51,071 nucleotides of DNA from an uncultured Oscillatoriales cyanobacterium. Its GTDB lineage: Bacteria > Cyanobacteriota > Cyanobacteriia > Cyanobacteriales > Microcoleaceae. The translations under genes were made by a program, and so were the position numbers. The stretch covers positions 1-51,071 of the forward strand of contig CAITND010000272.1 of the NCBI GenBank assembly GCA_903893625.1, read 5' to 3'. Shown piece by piece: positions 37,129-45,934 of the stretch (positions are counted from its first letter, which is position 1; every line of letters starts with the position of its first letter). The notes under the pieces are model-generated. The model had not been told where the DNA came from. It saw only the letters and a program-made list of their open reading frames with translations, and did not search any database.

Positions 37129-38208
37129 ATGTGTAATCAACAGAATCCGATGCCACGATTGACTTCACCCTCTCAAGACAACCCCAAACTGGGGCGTAGT
37201 CCCCATCTGTTCTATCGGGGAATGGGTTGGATGACAACAATTGTGGGACTGGGACTAATATCAGGAATGGGAACTCCGGTTTGGGCAAATATCCAGACGA
37301 TTCGCCCTGATCCCCTCTCTATTTCCCAAAATTTGGCTCAAGCTGCCGTTATCTATGTTGATCCCAGTGCTGGAATTGATAGTGCGGCTTCCACAGGGAG
37401 TCAAGCTGGCCCCTATCGTTCGATTTCCTATGCCCTCCAAAAAGCCGAACCGGGTACAGTGATTCAACTCAACCCCGGCACCTATAGCCCAGAAACCGGA
37501 GAAGTGTTTCCCATCTTGCTCAAAGATGGAGTAACCTTGCAAGGGGATACGGCTACAAATGGGCAAAATACAGTGATTGTGGGAGGGGGGAATTTTGTCA
37601 GTCCTACATTTGCTCGACAAACGGCCACAATTAGAAGTGAAGGAAACAGTCAAATTCTCGGTGTCACTCTGACGAATCCTAATACTAGGGGAACTGGGTT
37701 ATGGATAGAATCTTCTAATCCTACGGTGAGTAACTGTACTTTTATTAATAGTAAGCGAGAGGGGATTTTTATTACTGCGGAAGGGAATCCTAAAATTATC
37801 AGTAATATCTTTACTCAAAACACGGGAAATGGGATTTCGATTGCGCGTTCAGGACAGGGAGAAATTCGCAATAATCTTTTCCAAAATACAGGATTTGGCA
37901 TCTCGATTAATGACGAAGCATCACCTATGATTATCGAAAATAAAATTATCGAAAATCGAGATGGAATTGTGATTTCTCACCAAGCTAAACCGATACTGCG
38001 AAACAATTTAATTGAAAACAATGAACAAGATGGAGTGGTTGCTATCTCCCAAGCTCAACCAGATTTAGGAACAGCCACCAATCCGGGTCAAAATATTATT
38101 CGGAGTAATGGTCGCTATGATGTGTATAATGCGACACGCGGTTATACCCTCACGGTCGTTGGGAATGAAATTGATCAAACTCGAATTTCCGGTGCAGTGG
38201 AATTTTGA
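37129..38208 (+). CDS. DUF1565 right-handed beta-helix protein, exported
   Basis: 359 aa. After about 30 residues a hydrophobic stretch 'GMGWMTTIVGLGLISGMGTPVWA' looks like a signal peptide with a cleavage site after VWA. The mature part starts with 'IYVDPSAGIDSAASTGSQAGPYRSISYALQKAEPGTVIQLNPGTYS', the DUF1565 signature. Then come repeated parallel beta-helix coils such as 'NPTVSNCTFINSKREGIFITAEGNPKIISNIFTQN' (NosD/PbH1 type). These proteins are extracytoplasmic; carbohydrate binding or modification is common for the fold, but no catalytic residues can be assigned. The ATG at 37129 is followed by another at 37150 in the same frame, which would suit a shorter signal peptide. Confidence 0.82.
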   Translation: MCNQQNPMPRLTSPSQDNPKLGRSPHLFYRGMGWMTTIVGLGLISGMGTPVWANIQTIRPDPLSISQNLAQAAVIYVDPSAGIDSAASTGSQAGPYRSISYALQKAEPGTVIQLNPGTYSPETGEVFPILLKDGVTLQGDTATNGQNTVIVGGGNFVSPTFARQTATIRSEGNSQILGVTLTNPNTRGTGLWIESSNPTVSNCTFINSKREGIFITAEGNPKIISNIFTQNTGNGISIARSGQGEIRNNLFQNTGFGISINDEASPMIIENKIIENRDGIVISHQAKPILRNNLIENNEQDGVVAISQAQPDLGTATNPGQNIIRSNGRYDVYNATRGYTLTVVGNEIDQTRISGAVEF

Positions 38209-38219
38209 CATTAGAAAGC

Positions 38220-38260
38220 CAGCTTCCGCAAGTGGGAAGCTGACCTTCTGATTTTTATCA
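38220..38260 (+). terminator. Hairpin terminator after the DUF1565 gene
   Basis: Stem CAGCTTCC (38220-38227) with GGAAGCTG (38235-38242), followed by ACCTTCTGATTTTTATC. The T-tract starts ten bases after the stem, so efficiency is uncertain. Confidence 0.55.
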
Positions 38261-38366
38261 GAAATGGGAGCAAAAAGACCCGCACCATAAGGAACAAGGT
38301 AAAGCCATTAGTAATCAATCTGTCTATTCAGAGGTACGCGCCCGTAACCTCTATTGCTTACTTATA

Positions 38367-41222
38367 TTAAAGCATTTTTACACAATCGTCTGTGATAAAA
38401 TCCTGGTAATTTGTCACAAATGGAGGTAATCCAGGTGGTACAACAGATTCTCCCGACGCTTCTCTATTTGCCACTTCTAAATTAAGTTCAAACAAAAATC
38501 CCAGAGAATCTTCATCTGGATTCATCCCATAACTTAAACGTACTGCTAGATCAAGATTAGCATGAGCTTTATGTAAAGGTGTATCTCCTGGTTGATCTAA
38601 TGTTTGATATAATTCTCGTAAACTCCAATTATTTTTTGTCATTATTTTGCGACGGACTTCTCTTAATTTTATCGCCGCATCTGCAATACTTCTAACTTGA
38701 GATATTGTCGGATTTTGAGGCCAAGGAAAAGTATTAAATACTGATTCAGAAGTATACCGTAAATCTCTTTTTAAACTTGAACACTTTTCAGTAAACCAAA
38801 GCCAATGAATACCAGATTGTAAAATCCCAAAAGAATAATCATCAGCTAAACTAAAAACTTGCAGAGCATCATTAGGACGGATATCAAAACTGACAAATTC
38901 AAATATTGATCTTTTCGTGACTCGACTACAAACAATATAACGAGGTAAAGATTCAATTTTTTCAATCATTTCAGGACGATATCTCCAATATTTCCACCAA
39001 CGACGGAAATGTGTTTGGCGAGGGCCAGTTTCTTTACCAGTTTTCTTTTTTTCATCTTCAGCATTAGCCTGTATTGTAGGCATAACATACTTTTTTACAT
39101 GAGCAAATGCTTGACTATATTTCATTGCTAAAAATCGATCAGCACATTTATTTAAGTCAATGGCATAACGAGAAGGGAGACTTTGGGGATGGCTTAAGAT
39201 ATCATCACCAGTTAAATAAGGGTAAATGACTGGTTTGGATTTATGATCTTGTAAAAATACAGCAGCTTCTTCTGGCGATAGCAAAAAACCTTCATGTCCA
39301 TGAGTTTGTCCCTGATAACAAGTTTCTGAATTAGCATTTGCCATAATTTTTTTAGCTTGAGTAACATCAAATCCCGTAGAGAGTGCCGAATTAATAGAAT
39401 CCAATTCTACAACTTGCCAAGGACTATCTAACGAGTCTCCCAACTGAGTGTAAAGTTTCTTTTTGCCCTGATGTTCACCTTTTACCCAATTAACAATGGA
39501 AACATGAACGACAGCATCACCCGACCAAACTTGACTGGATACAGCTTCAGTAATAGTGCCACTATTAGTAACAATATAGTCTAAACCACCTTCGCGGGAA
39601 TAATTTTGACGAATTGTATTAGTACCAACTAAACCCGCACGACCGCCTGTTGTTAATTGATCATGGGTTTTGCGAAACCAATAAACACAGTAATCAGCAC
39701 GTCCAGGTATATCTGGATATTTTTCTCTGAGTTTTCTCACATAATCATTGCCAAATTCTTGCTGCATTTTATTCTTGGATTGAAAAGGAGGGTTGCCAAT
39801 AATTGCATCAGCTTTAACCCAATCTTCAAATAAAGCATCTTTACAAACGATATTTTTATCTAGTGTATCTAAAGGAAGTGGGTTTTCATGTAACCCTAAT
39901 TTATCAATAGCCACTTTCCGAGCAATTATTAATGTTACCCGTGCTAACTCTATAGCAAAAGGATTATTATCAATTCCATAGAATTGTTCTGGAGTAACAA
40001 ATCCTATACTTAACTGATGAGTGTCTGATTTTTCAGCTATTTTATCGAGTAATAACTGTTCGGATTGTTTGAGTTCCTGGTAAGCCATATACAAAAAATT
40101 ACCCGATCCACAAGCCGGATCTAATACCCGATAGTTTTGTATTTCTAGGCGCAAAGAGTTTAATTCTTCAATTGTATTGGCTTTCTCAATTTTATCCTCC
40201 CAATATTTACTAATTGTAGGTCGGACAATTTTCATAATATCGTTTTCTGAGGTGTAATGAATACCACCGCCATGACGACTTTCGACCGTAACTGTACTTT
40301 CAAATATGCTACCAAAAATAGCTGGACGGATCTTACTCCAATCTTCAGAAGCAGATGCGGCTAAAAATTCTAATTCTTCCCTATGTAAATCAAGCGGAGG
40401 AATGGTCGAAAATAATCCGCCATTAAAATAATCCACGTCTTGATAACGACCATAAGGTGTAATTCCTTGGGTATTCATTTCCCTAAATAAACCATTATAT
40501 AAAATATCGTATGTACTTTCTCCTTCTAAACATCGTTGAATACAGTTAGTAAAAAGGTTCGGGGGTAACATCCTCCGATACTGAGCAAACATTGCAATTA
40601 CACATTGAAGCACAAATCTTTGAGCATCTAAATCTGTAAAATTATTTCTCTTATTTCTCTGACTTCTAGCCTTAAGTCTTTGAAATAACTCACCCATTCT
40701 TTGAGCCGCTCTTTTTGTTACTTCTATGATTTGCTGATTCCGAAAATTAGGGCGCTGAGTGCTAAACTCCATAAAAGTAAAAGCGTCTAATCGTTCTGGT
40801 AATTCTACTAAACGAATAATATCAACTGGAGTATCAATAATTTTTTCAAAATCATAAATCCAAAACTCATCAAAATTACATAAAATTACATATCTTGGTC
40901 TGGGTGTTAAATTTCTGGAATATTCCCAGGCTTGACCATAATGTTGATTCAGTTTTTTTTCTTTCTTTGATTTCATTTCAATTAATACAGAATCTAAGCG
41001 TTCACGTCGCCAAAAAAGATCTGCGAATCCTGTATTACCTTTCCTGCTGCCATCAGGAACAACTTCCTCACATATTGCTCCAGCATCTCTTAAACCTTCT
41101 TTATAGCCAAATGCTTGAAAGAATCGATCTAGAAATATTTGTGCTTCTCCTCTTTCTCTACCCGTAATATATTGCTGGCAATAATTAAGGAACTGATGAA
41201 TATTTTCAGGTATTATTGACAT
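38367..41222 (-). CDS. Type IIL (MmeI-like) fused restriction endonuclease-adenine methyltransferase
   Basis: About 951 aa from the ATG at 41222; the frame is open from a TTG at 41246. The N-terminal nuclease has a PD-(D/E)xK pattern: D68 in 'GFADLFW' and E82-M-K84 in 'VLIEMKSKK'. A helical spacer follows. The methyltransferase domain has motif I 'LDPACGSGNFLYMAYQEL' and motif IV 'IGNPPFQSKN' (N near 477), the N6-adenine type. The C-terminal part should hold the target-recognition domain, with 'WFTEKCSSLKRDLRYTSESVFNTFPWPQ'. Such single-chain enzymes methylate one strand of their site and cut at a distance. The gene is single, without a separate specificity or methylase gene. It lies between a DUF1565 gene and a tRNA-Val preceded by transposon-end-like repeats. 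Confidence 0.88.
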   Translation of the reverse strand: MSIIPENIHQFLNYCQQYITGRERGEAQIFLDRFFQAFGYKEGLRDAGAICEEVVPDGSRKGNTGFADLFWRRERLDSVLIEMKSKKEKKLNQHYGQAWEYSRNLTPRPRYVILCNFDEFWIYDFEKIIDTPVDIIRLVELPERLDAFTFMEFSTQRPNFRNQQIIEVTKRAAQRMGELFQRLKARSQRNKRNNFTDLDAQRFVLQCVIAMFAQYRRMLPPNLFTNCIQRCLEGESTYDILYNGLFREMNTQGITPYGRYQDVDYFNGGLFSTIPPLDLHREELEFLAASASEDWSKIRPAIFGSIFESTVTVESRHGGGIHYTSENDIMKIVRPTISKYWEDKIEKANTIEELNSLRLEIQNYRVLDPACGSGNFLYMAYQELKQSEQLLLDKIAEKSDTHQLSIGFVTPEQFYGIDNNPFAIELARVTLIIARKVAIDKLGLHENPLPLDTLDKNIVCKDALFEDWVKADAIIGNPPFQSKNKMQQEFGNDYVRKLREKYPDIPGRADYCVYWFRKTHDQLTTGGRAGLVGTNTIRQNYSREGGLDYIVTNSGTITEAVSSQVWSGDAVVHVSIVNWVKGEHQGKKKLYTQLGDSLDSPWQVVELDSINSALSTGFDVTQAKKIMANANSETCYQGQTHGHEGFLLSPEEAAVFLQDHKSKPVIYPYLTGDDILSHPQSLPSRYAIDLNKCADRFLAMKYSQAFAHVKKYVMPTIQANAEDEKKKTGKETGPRQTHFRRWWKYWRYRPEMIEKIESLPRYIVCSRVTKRSIFEFVSFDIRPNDALQVFSLADDYSFGILQSGIHWLWFTEKCSSLKRDLRYTSESVFNTFPWPQNPTISQVRSIADAAIKLREVRRKIMTKNNWSLRELYQTLDQPGDTPLHKAHANLDLAVRLSYGMNPDEDSLGFLFELNLEVANREASGESVVPPGLPPFVTNYQDFITDDCVKML

Positions 41223-41251
41223 ATAATTAACTTTTTGCTGTATCAACTCCC

Positions 41252-41315
41252 GGACAATAATTTGTCAATGTGGACAACAATCTGTCATCGAGGACAAATA
41301 ATCTGGCAATCGACA
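41252..41315 (-). mobile_element. Tn7-like/type V-K CAST transposon end (putative) next to tRNA-Val
   Basis: Three direct repeats lie at 20-bp spacing on the minus strand: TTGCCAGATTATTTGTCC (41309-41292), ATGACAGATTGTTGTCC (41288-41272) and TTGACAAATTATTGTCC (41268-41252). The outermost part starts 5'-TGTCGATTG at 41315. Tn7-family ends begin with TGT and contain several such TnsB-binding repeats, and cyanobacterial V-K CAST ends use very similar TGTC...TGACA units. The end sits nine bases beyond the tRNA-Val 3' end, where such elements often insert. No tnsB, tnsC, tniQ or cas12k is in the window, and no second end was found. Confidence 0.5.
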
Positions 41316-41324
41316 AAATTTTAA

Positions 41325-41396
<72 letters not shown>

Positions 41397-41406
41397 GCAC
41401 AATTTA

Positions 41407-42633
41407 TTAATATAACACAGCTTTTCTGTCTTGGCAACTCCCTTGAAATAATTGGATCAGTTTTTCAGCCTCAATATTAATATTGTGATGTTCCGCCACC
41501 TTAGCCGCACCGAGTTTTCCCATCGCTGTTAACTCGTCGATAGGAGTAGTTAAGGCGGTTTTCATGGCAATGGTTAAATCTTCCAAAGACCCCGCCGGAA
41601 CTAACCAACCATTTTTTCCGGGTTCAACTAATTCAGGAATTCCAGCAATATAGGTACTAATCACGGGACGAGATAAGGCTAAGGCTTCCATCAGAACAAC
41701 GGGCAACCCTTCGGCAAAACTGGGTAATACAAAGACTTGTGAGGATAAAATGTATTGTTGGACTTGGGTATTGGTTGCCCAACCTGTGATTTCAATATAA
41801 TTTTTTAACTCTAGGGTATTAATTAACTGTTCAATCTCGTTGCGGAGTGGGCCATCACCGACAAATACTAATTTAAACTCAAACCCTGCCGCCACAAGTT
41901 GACTGACGGCTTCAACTAACATTAAATGACCTTTTTGTTCACTTAAACGACCGACACAAACAAAGCGACGTTCTGAAGGTAGAGGAACGAAGGGATGATC
42001 CAAAAACATCGGATCAACACCACAATGAACAATATGAATTTTTGACCAATCTTGATAATTACACCAGCGAAATAGCTGACTTTTCCCAAAGGAACTAATT
42101 GCTATTACAAATTTAGCCCGTTTGATTTTTTCGGGTAATGCGATCGCAACGGGTTTATCAAATTCCTCTGGCCCATGTACCGTAAAACTATAGGGTGGGC
42201 CCCCTAAAGCCTGACACAATAAGGCAACGGTGGCGGAATTGGTGCCAAAATGAACATGAAGATGTTCAATCTCAGCTTGAGATAACCAATGTAATAACAC
42301 ACAAGCTTCAGCGAGATAGATACCGTGAAGGATAACACCCCGTTCTGAACCCCAACCCAATTTTAAGGCTAACCATCCCGACTGCCATAAACGCCAGGGA
42401 TGAGTAAATTCCACCTGTAATAAATTCCAGAGTAAACCCCAAATTCCTACCCGGAGAATAAACCGAGTTTTTGCATATTCCTGTTGATCAGCCGTATCCA
42501 CTAATTCTGATTCCAGAGACCGAATCGAGAAACGACTAACCTCAATTCCCTGAGCTTCCACAGCTAAAATTTCACGACGAATAAAACTGTGACTGACTTT
42601 GGGATATTGATTAATTAGATAAGCGACTTTCAT
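41407..42633 (-). CDS. Glycosyltransferase family 4 (GT-B), exopolysaccharide type
   Basis: 408 aa. The N-terminal Rossmann half has 'AYLINQYPKVSHSFIRREILAVEAQGIEV', typical of colanic-acid WcaL-like enzymes. The C-terminal half has the GT4 features 'RRFVCVGRLSEQKGHLMLVEAV', 'LVFVGDGPLRNEIEQL' and the donor-binding E-x7-E motif in 'SFAEGLPVVLMEALALSRPVIST'. It transfers a sugar from a nucleotide donor at the cytoplasmic side of the membrane; the donor is unknown. It lies 93 bp downstream of the GT2 gene and is probably co-transcribed with it as part of the exopolysaccharide locus. Confidence 0.9.
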   Translation of the reverse strand: MKVAYLINQYPKVSHSFIRREILAVEAQGIEVSRFSIRSLESELVDTADQQEYAKTRFILRVGIWGLLWNLLQVEFTHPWRLWQSGWLALKLGWGSERGVILHGIYLAEACVLLHWLSQAEIEHLHVHFGTNSATVALLCQALGGPPYSFTVHGPEEFDKPVAIALPEKIKRAKFVIAISSFGKSQLFRWCNYQDWSKIHIVHCGVDPMFLDHPFVPLPSERRFVCVGRLSEQKGHLMLVEAVSQLVAAGFEFKLVFVGDGPLRNEIEQLINTLELKNYIEITGWATNTQVQQYILSSQVFVLPSFAEGLPVVLMEALALSRPVISTYIAGIPELVEPGKNGWLVPAGSLEDLTIAMKTALTTPIDELTAMGKLGAAKVAEHHNINIEAEKLIQLFQGSCQDRKAVLY

Positions 42634-42639
42634 GCCGTT

Positions 42640-42685
42640 AAACGGGATTGTTAGTTGACAGTTGTTAGTTGACCGTTAACAGCCT
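42640..42685. repeat. Short heptanucleotide repeats between the two glycosyltransferase genes
   Basis: Units of TTGTTAG/TTGACAG/TTGACCG type over about 40 bp. Same class as at 4638-4681. Confidence 0.6.
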
Positions 42686-42726
42686 ATATGCCCATCTGCC
42701 CATAGCCAAAACTTGATAGAAAGAAC

Positions 42727-43938
42727 TTAACGCTCTAAAGATACCAGGCTATCCCGTTGAGTTCTGACCCATTCCTGTTGCGGTTTTTTAAAGAAGCTAA
42801 AGTACATTGGTAATTTCCACAGAATATAAAAGGGAATACTCAACAGGGTTTTCAGGGATAGGATAGAACGACCAAAGTTAGCCCAGGTGATTAGGATAGC
42901 TGTTAATAACAGTGTTCCTTCAAATATTAAGCATTGCAAGGGCAAGGCGGAGAGATTGTAGACTGCTATCAACAAACTGGGAACCAAAGCCGCCACCCAC
43001 AACATCACTAAAAATGCTAAGGGAGGAACACAGAGGTCTAAAGCAAGGGCAAGTAAATCCAGGCGTTTTTGACGAATAGAGGCGGAAATCAGGCGAGGAA
43101 CCTGGGTGTATAAGGTTTTTAAGTGTCCATGTTCCCAACGGGTTCTTTGGGTTTTCGCTGCTTTTTCTTGGGCGGGCAAAACCCCAATGATTTTAGCGTC
43201 TTCACAAAACATCGGGGACGCTCCCGATAACGCTAAATCAACACCAAGCTGCATATCTTCGACGAGATTTGAACTCGCTAGGGATACTTGACAAATCACT
43301 GACCAAGGAAACGCCATTCCAGTTCCAGTCAGAACACAGGGGCATCCTAATCGAGCTAATCCTTGGGGACGAATGGAATTTTTAACTAAAAACGCAAAGG
43401 CAGAAATGGAATCTTTAGGAGTCAGTTTTTTAGGAGTTTCCATTAGATAGGTTGATTGCACAGGTCGCCGTTTGAGCATTGCCTGTTGAGCAATCTTAGC
43501 GATAGTACCTGGTTCAACGTGACAATCAGCATCAATCATCACCACCACATCCGGTGGATCTTGGGCTAAAAAGTTTAAACCATAGTCTAAGGCATAGCCT
43601 TTGCCCCGGTGTTCTAAATCATGACGTTCTAAAACTGTGATTCCAAATTGACGGGCAATGGTGGCAGTTTCGTCGGTGCAGTTATCTGCAATGACTACAA
43701 TTGTTTTTTTAGAATCAACTTGAGGTAAAATAGTATTTAACGTAGCTTCAATTTCCGATGCTTCATTGTGTGCGGGAATCAGAATAGAAACTTTAGGGGT
43801 AACAGCCCCAAAGTGTTTATTAGGTGAGTGCTTCTGAATCAACGCAGCCAGACATTCAATAAAAAACACCGAAACCGGGATGGCTAAAGCTACAGCAATC
43901 AATGTTAATCCAATAATGAGTTGGGTTGCTAGGGTCAT
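42727..43938 (-). CDS. Membrane glycosyltransferase family 2
   Basis: 403 aa. One N-terminal membrane helix (about 5-35) is followed by a GT-A domain: 'VSILIPAHNEASEIEATLNTILPQ', 'VVIADNCTDETATIARQFG', and the metal-binding 'VVMIDADCHVEPGTI'. An acceptor/product motif is seen near 'TQRTRWEHGHLKTL' (the R-W of Q/RxxRW processive enzymes). Several C-terminal membrane helices follow (about 285-385). This is the form of membrane polysaccharide or lipid-linked glycan synthases. It is divergent from the SLBB export gene across a 388-bp region. Confidence 0.88.
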   Translation of the reverse strand: MTLATQLIIGLTLIAVALAIPVSVFFIECLAALIQKHSPNKHFGAVTPKVSILIPAHNEASEIEATLNTILPQVDSKKTIVVIADNCTDETATIARQFGITVLERHDLEHRGKGYALDYGLNFLAQDPPDVVVMIDADCHVEPGTIAKIAQQAMLKRRPVQSTYLMETPKKLTPKDSISAFAFLVKNSIRPQGLARLGCPCVLTGTGMAFPWSVICQVSLASSNLVEDMQLGVDLALSGASPMFCEDAKIIGVLPAQEKAAKTQRTRWEHGHLKTLYTQVPRLISASIRQKRLDLLALALDLCVPPLAFLVMLWVAALVPSLLIAVYNLSALPLQCLIFEGTLLLTAILITWANFGRSILSLKTLLSIPFYILWKLPMYFSFFKKPQQEWVRTQRDSLVSLER

Positions 43939-44344
43939 AGGTAAAAGTAATGCACAGTGGCTAAGGCATTATCATATCTTTTCCTTCCTGGAGGCAAAGA
44001 TAGTAAATCTCTCATCTTTGGAAAAAATTTACAGAAGTTTTACAGTTTTTACGATTAAGAAGGGTTATTTTGATTTCTGGACATCTTAATGTGTAGATAT
44101 ATTCAGTTGACAAGCAAGTAAAATTTCCTGTCATACGCTTCAGCCCTTATAGCCAAACTATTCAGGGTGCATTGTAGCTATTGTTTTGGACAGGGCTAGA
44201 TAACACCTGACTCCAGCCAGGGTTGTCTTTTGATTTATAGGATAAGCTATTATCAGAGATCAAAAAACCCTGAAGTTATAAATGGGGAGATGCCAGATCA
44301 CTCCATTTGATCGGTTTATGTTTTAGTTGGCGTCTGATAATTTT
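43939..44344. other. Divergent regulatory region of the exopolysaccharide locus
   Basis: About 400 bp between the GT2 gene (-) and the Wza-like gene (+). It presumably contains both promoters. It is AT-rich, has no long inverted or tandem repeats, and no clear -10/-35 box. No gene is supported here. Confidence 0.5.
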
Positions 44345-45814
44345 ATGCTGGTTCGATGTGTTGGTTGTTCTTTAACGCACTTAATTTTAAGCCTAGGAGT
44401 TCCCTTGATCTCCACCTTAGCTGTTCAGGCTCAAACCCCTGCCCCTAGAAATCCTGCTCCGCTACAACGTCAACAGGGACGGAGTGAAAATCCGGTTCAG
44501 GATTTTCCTTATCTTTTAGGAGTGGGCGATCGCATTCGAGTGGATGTGTTCGGTGTGGACAAATACACAAGTGAGCAACTGGTGCTTACGGATGGAACCA
44601 TTAATTTGCAGGGGATTGGGCCCGTATCCATTGCGGGTTTAACGCTTCCACAAACCCAAACATTGATTGCTCAACGATATTCTAGTTTACTCCGACAACC
44701 GATTATCACCATTACTTTAATCGCACCCCGTCCTGTACAGGTTGCGATTGCAGGGGAAGTTGTTCGTCCCGGTTCCTATAATTTATCTACCAACTCCCAA
44801 CAATTTTCTCGACTCAGCCAAGCGATTTTAACGGCTGGAGGGATTACCCAATCGGCAGATTTAGCGTTAGTCCAACTGCGACGCAATGATCCTCGCCAAC
44901 CCGTTGTTACTTTAAATTTAGATAAATTACTAGATACAGGGGATTTAAACCAAGATCCAATTCTACGCGATGGAGATAGTATTTTCATTCCCACTCTCAC
45001 CACCTTTGATCCATCTCAAGTGCGTGAAATGGCATCTTCGAGTTTAGCCGCGCCGCCAAACCAATCGATTCAAGTTGCGGTGGTGGGAGAAGTATTTCGT
45101 CCGGGTGCTTATTCCCTGAATCAAGATGGAGGTCTTACCGATGCAGGCAATGGAGGAAGTGGGCTAAGAATCGTAAAAACGAATTTACCAACGGTCACCC
45201 GTGCGCTGCAAACGGCAGGAGGGATTACAAATACAGCCGATATTCGCAATATTGAAGTCCAAAGACTAACAAACACGGGGATAAAAACCGCAAAAGTTAA
45301 TCTTTGGGAACTGTTGCAATCAGGAGATATCAACCAAGATATGTTTTTACAACAGGGAGATACGATTATTATTCCTAAAGCGACAGCTATTGATCCGACT
45401 GAGTTGGAACAGCTAGGCTCGGCTAGTTTTTCACCTGCAACCATTGCCGTTAATATAGTCGGAGAAGTCACTCAACCGGGTTTAGTTCAAGTCCCCCCTA
45501 ATACCCCGCTCAATCAAGCCTTATTAGCTGCTGGGGGTTTCACGACTGCCCGTGCTAATAAGACTTCCGTTGAACTGATTCGTCTGAATTCCAATGGTTC
45601 CGTTACTCGCAGAAGAATTCCAGTGAATTTTGAGTTAGGAAATGCCAAAGAAAATAATCCCATATTACATAATAGAGATGTAATTGTTGTGCATCGGTCT
45701 TTTGTAACGAGAGTGGCAGATCAGAGTACAGAATTGTTACGACCTGTCTCCGATTTCTTTAGGTTTTATGATTTCGTTAACAGGTTAATTCCCAAGAATA
45801 ACAGCAATAATTAA
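44345..45814 (+). CDS. Wza-like polysaccharide export protein (Poly_export and SLBB domains)
   Basis: About 489 aa from the ATG at 44345; an in-frame TTG lies at 44327. The N-terminus has a signal peptide (about residues 1-29, ending VQAQ). Then comes the polysaccharide export motif 'YLLGVGDRIRVDVFGVDKYTSEQLVLTDGTINLQGIGPVSIAGLT'. At least three SLBB segments follow: 'VQVAIAGEVVRPGSYNLS', 'IQVAVVGEVFRPGAYSLN' and 'IAVNIVGEVTQPGLVQVP'. The protein should form a periplasmic/outer-membrane conduit for capsule or exopolysaccharide. The Wzc-like copolymerase gene follows on the same strand, with a 120-bp gap. Confidence 0.9.
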   Translation: MLVRCVGCSLTHLILSLGVPLISTLAVQAQTPAPRNPAPLQRQQGRSENPVQDFPYLLGVGDRIRVDVFGVDKYTSEQLVLTDGTINLQGIGPVSIAGLTLPQTQTLIAQRYSSLLRQPIITITLIAPRPVQVAIAGEVVRPGSYNLSTNSQQFSRLSQAILTAGGITQSADLALVQLRRNDPRQPVVTLNLDKLLDTGDLNQDPILRDGDSIFIPTLTTFDPSQVREMASSSLAAPPNQSIQVAVVGEVFRPGAYSLNQDGGLTDAGNGGSGLRIVKTNLPTVTRALQTAGGITNTADIRNIEVQRLTNTGIKTAKVNLWELLQSGDINQDMFLQQGDTIIIPKATAIDPTELEQLGSASFSPATIAVNIVGEVTQPGLVQVPPNTPLNQALLAAGGFTTARANKTSVELIRLNSNGSVTRRRIPVNFELGNAKENNPILHNRDVIVVHRSFVTRVADQSTELLRPVSDFFRFYDFVNRLIPKNNSNN

Positions 45815-45934
45815 TAGTAACAACTAGCGTTCATCAAGGGAGAGTCTGAGAAATGGGAGGGTGAGAAAATTACAGGGGGGATACAGAGGGACAAGAAGAG
45901 CAAAGGGTTCAAACAACAGTAACAGGGATATTGA

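Noticed and set aside
38209-38366. Matching second end of the Tn7-like element left of the R-M gene
   Set aside because: Only scattered TGTC-type words and a terminator hairpin are present; no repeat series with regular spacing.
41252-41315. CRISPR-like short array upstream of the R-M gene
   Set aside because: Repeats are 17-18 bp with 3-bp gaps, too short for repeat-spacer units; the layout fits transposase-binding sites better.
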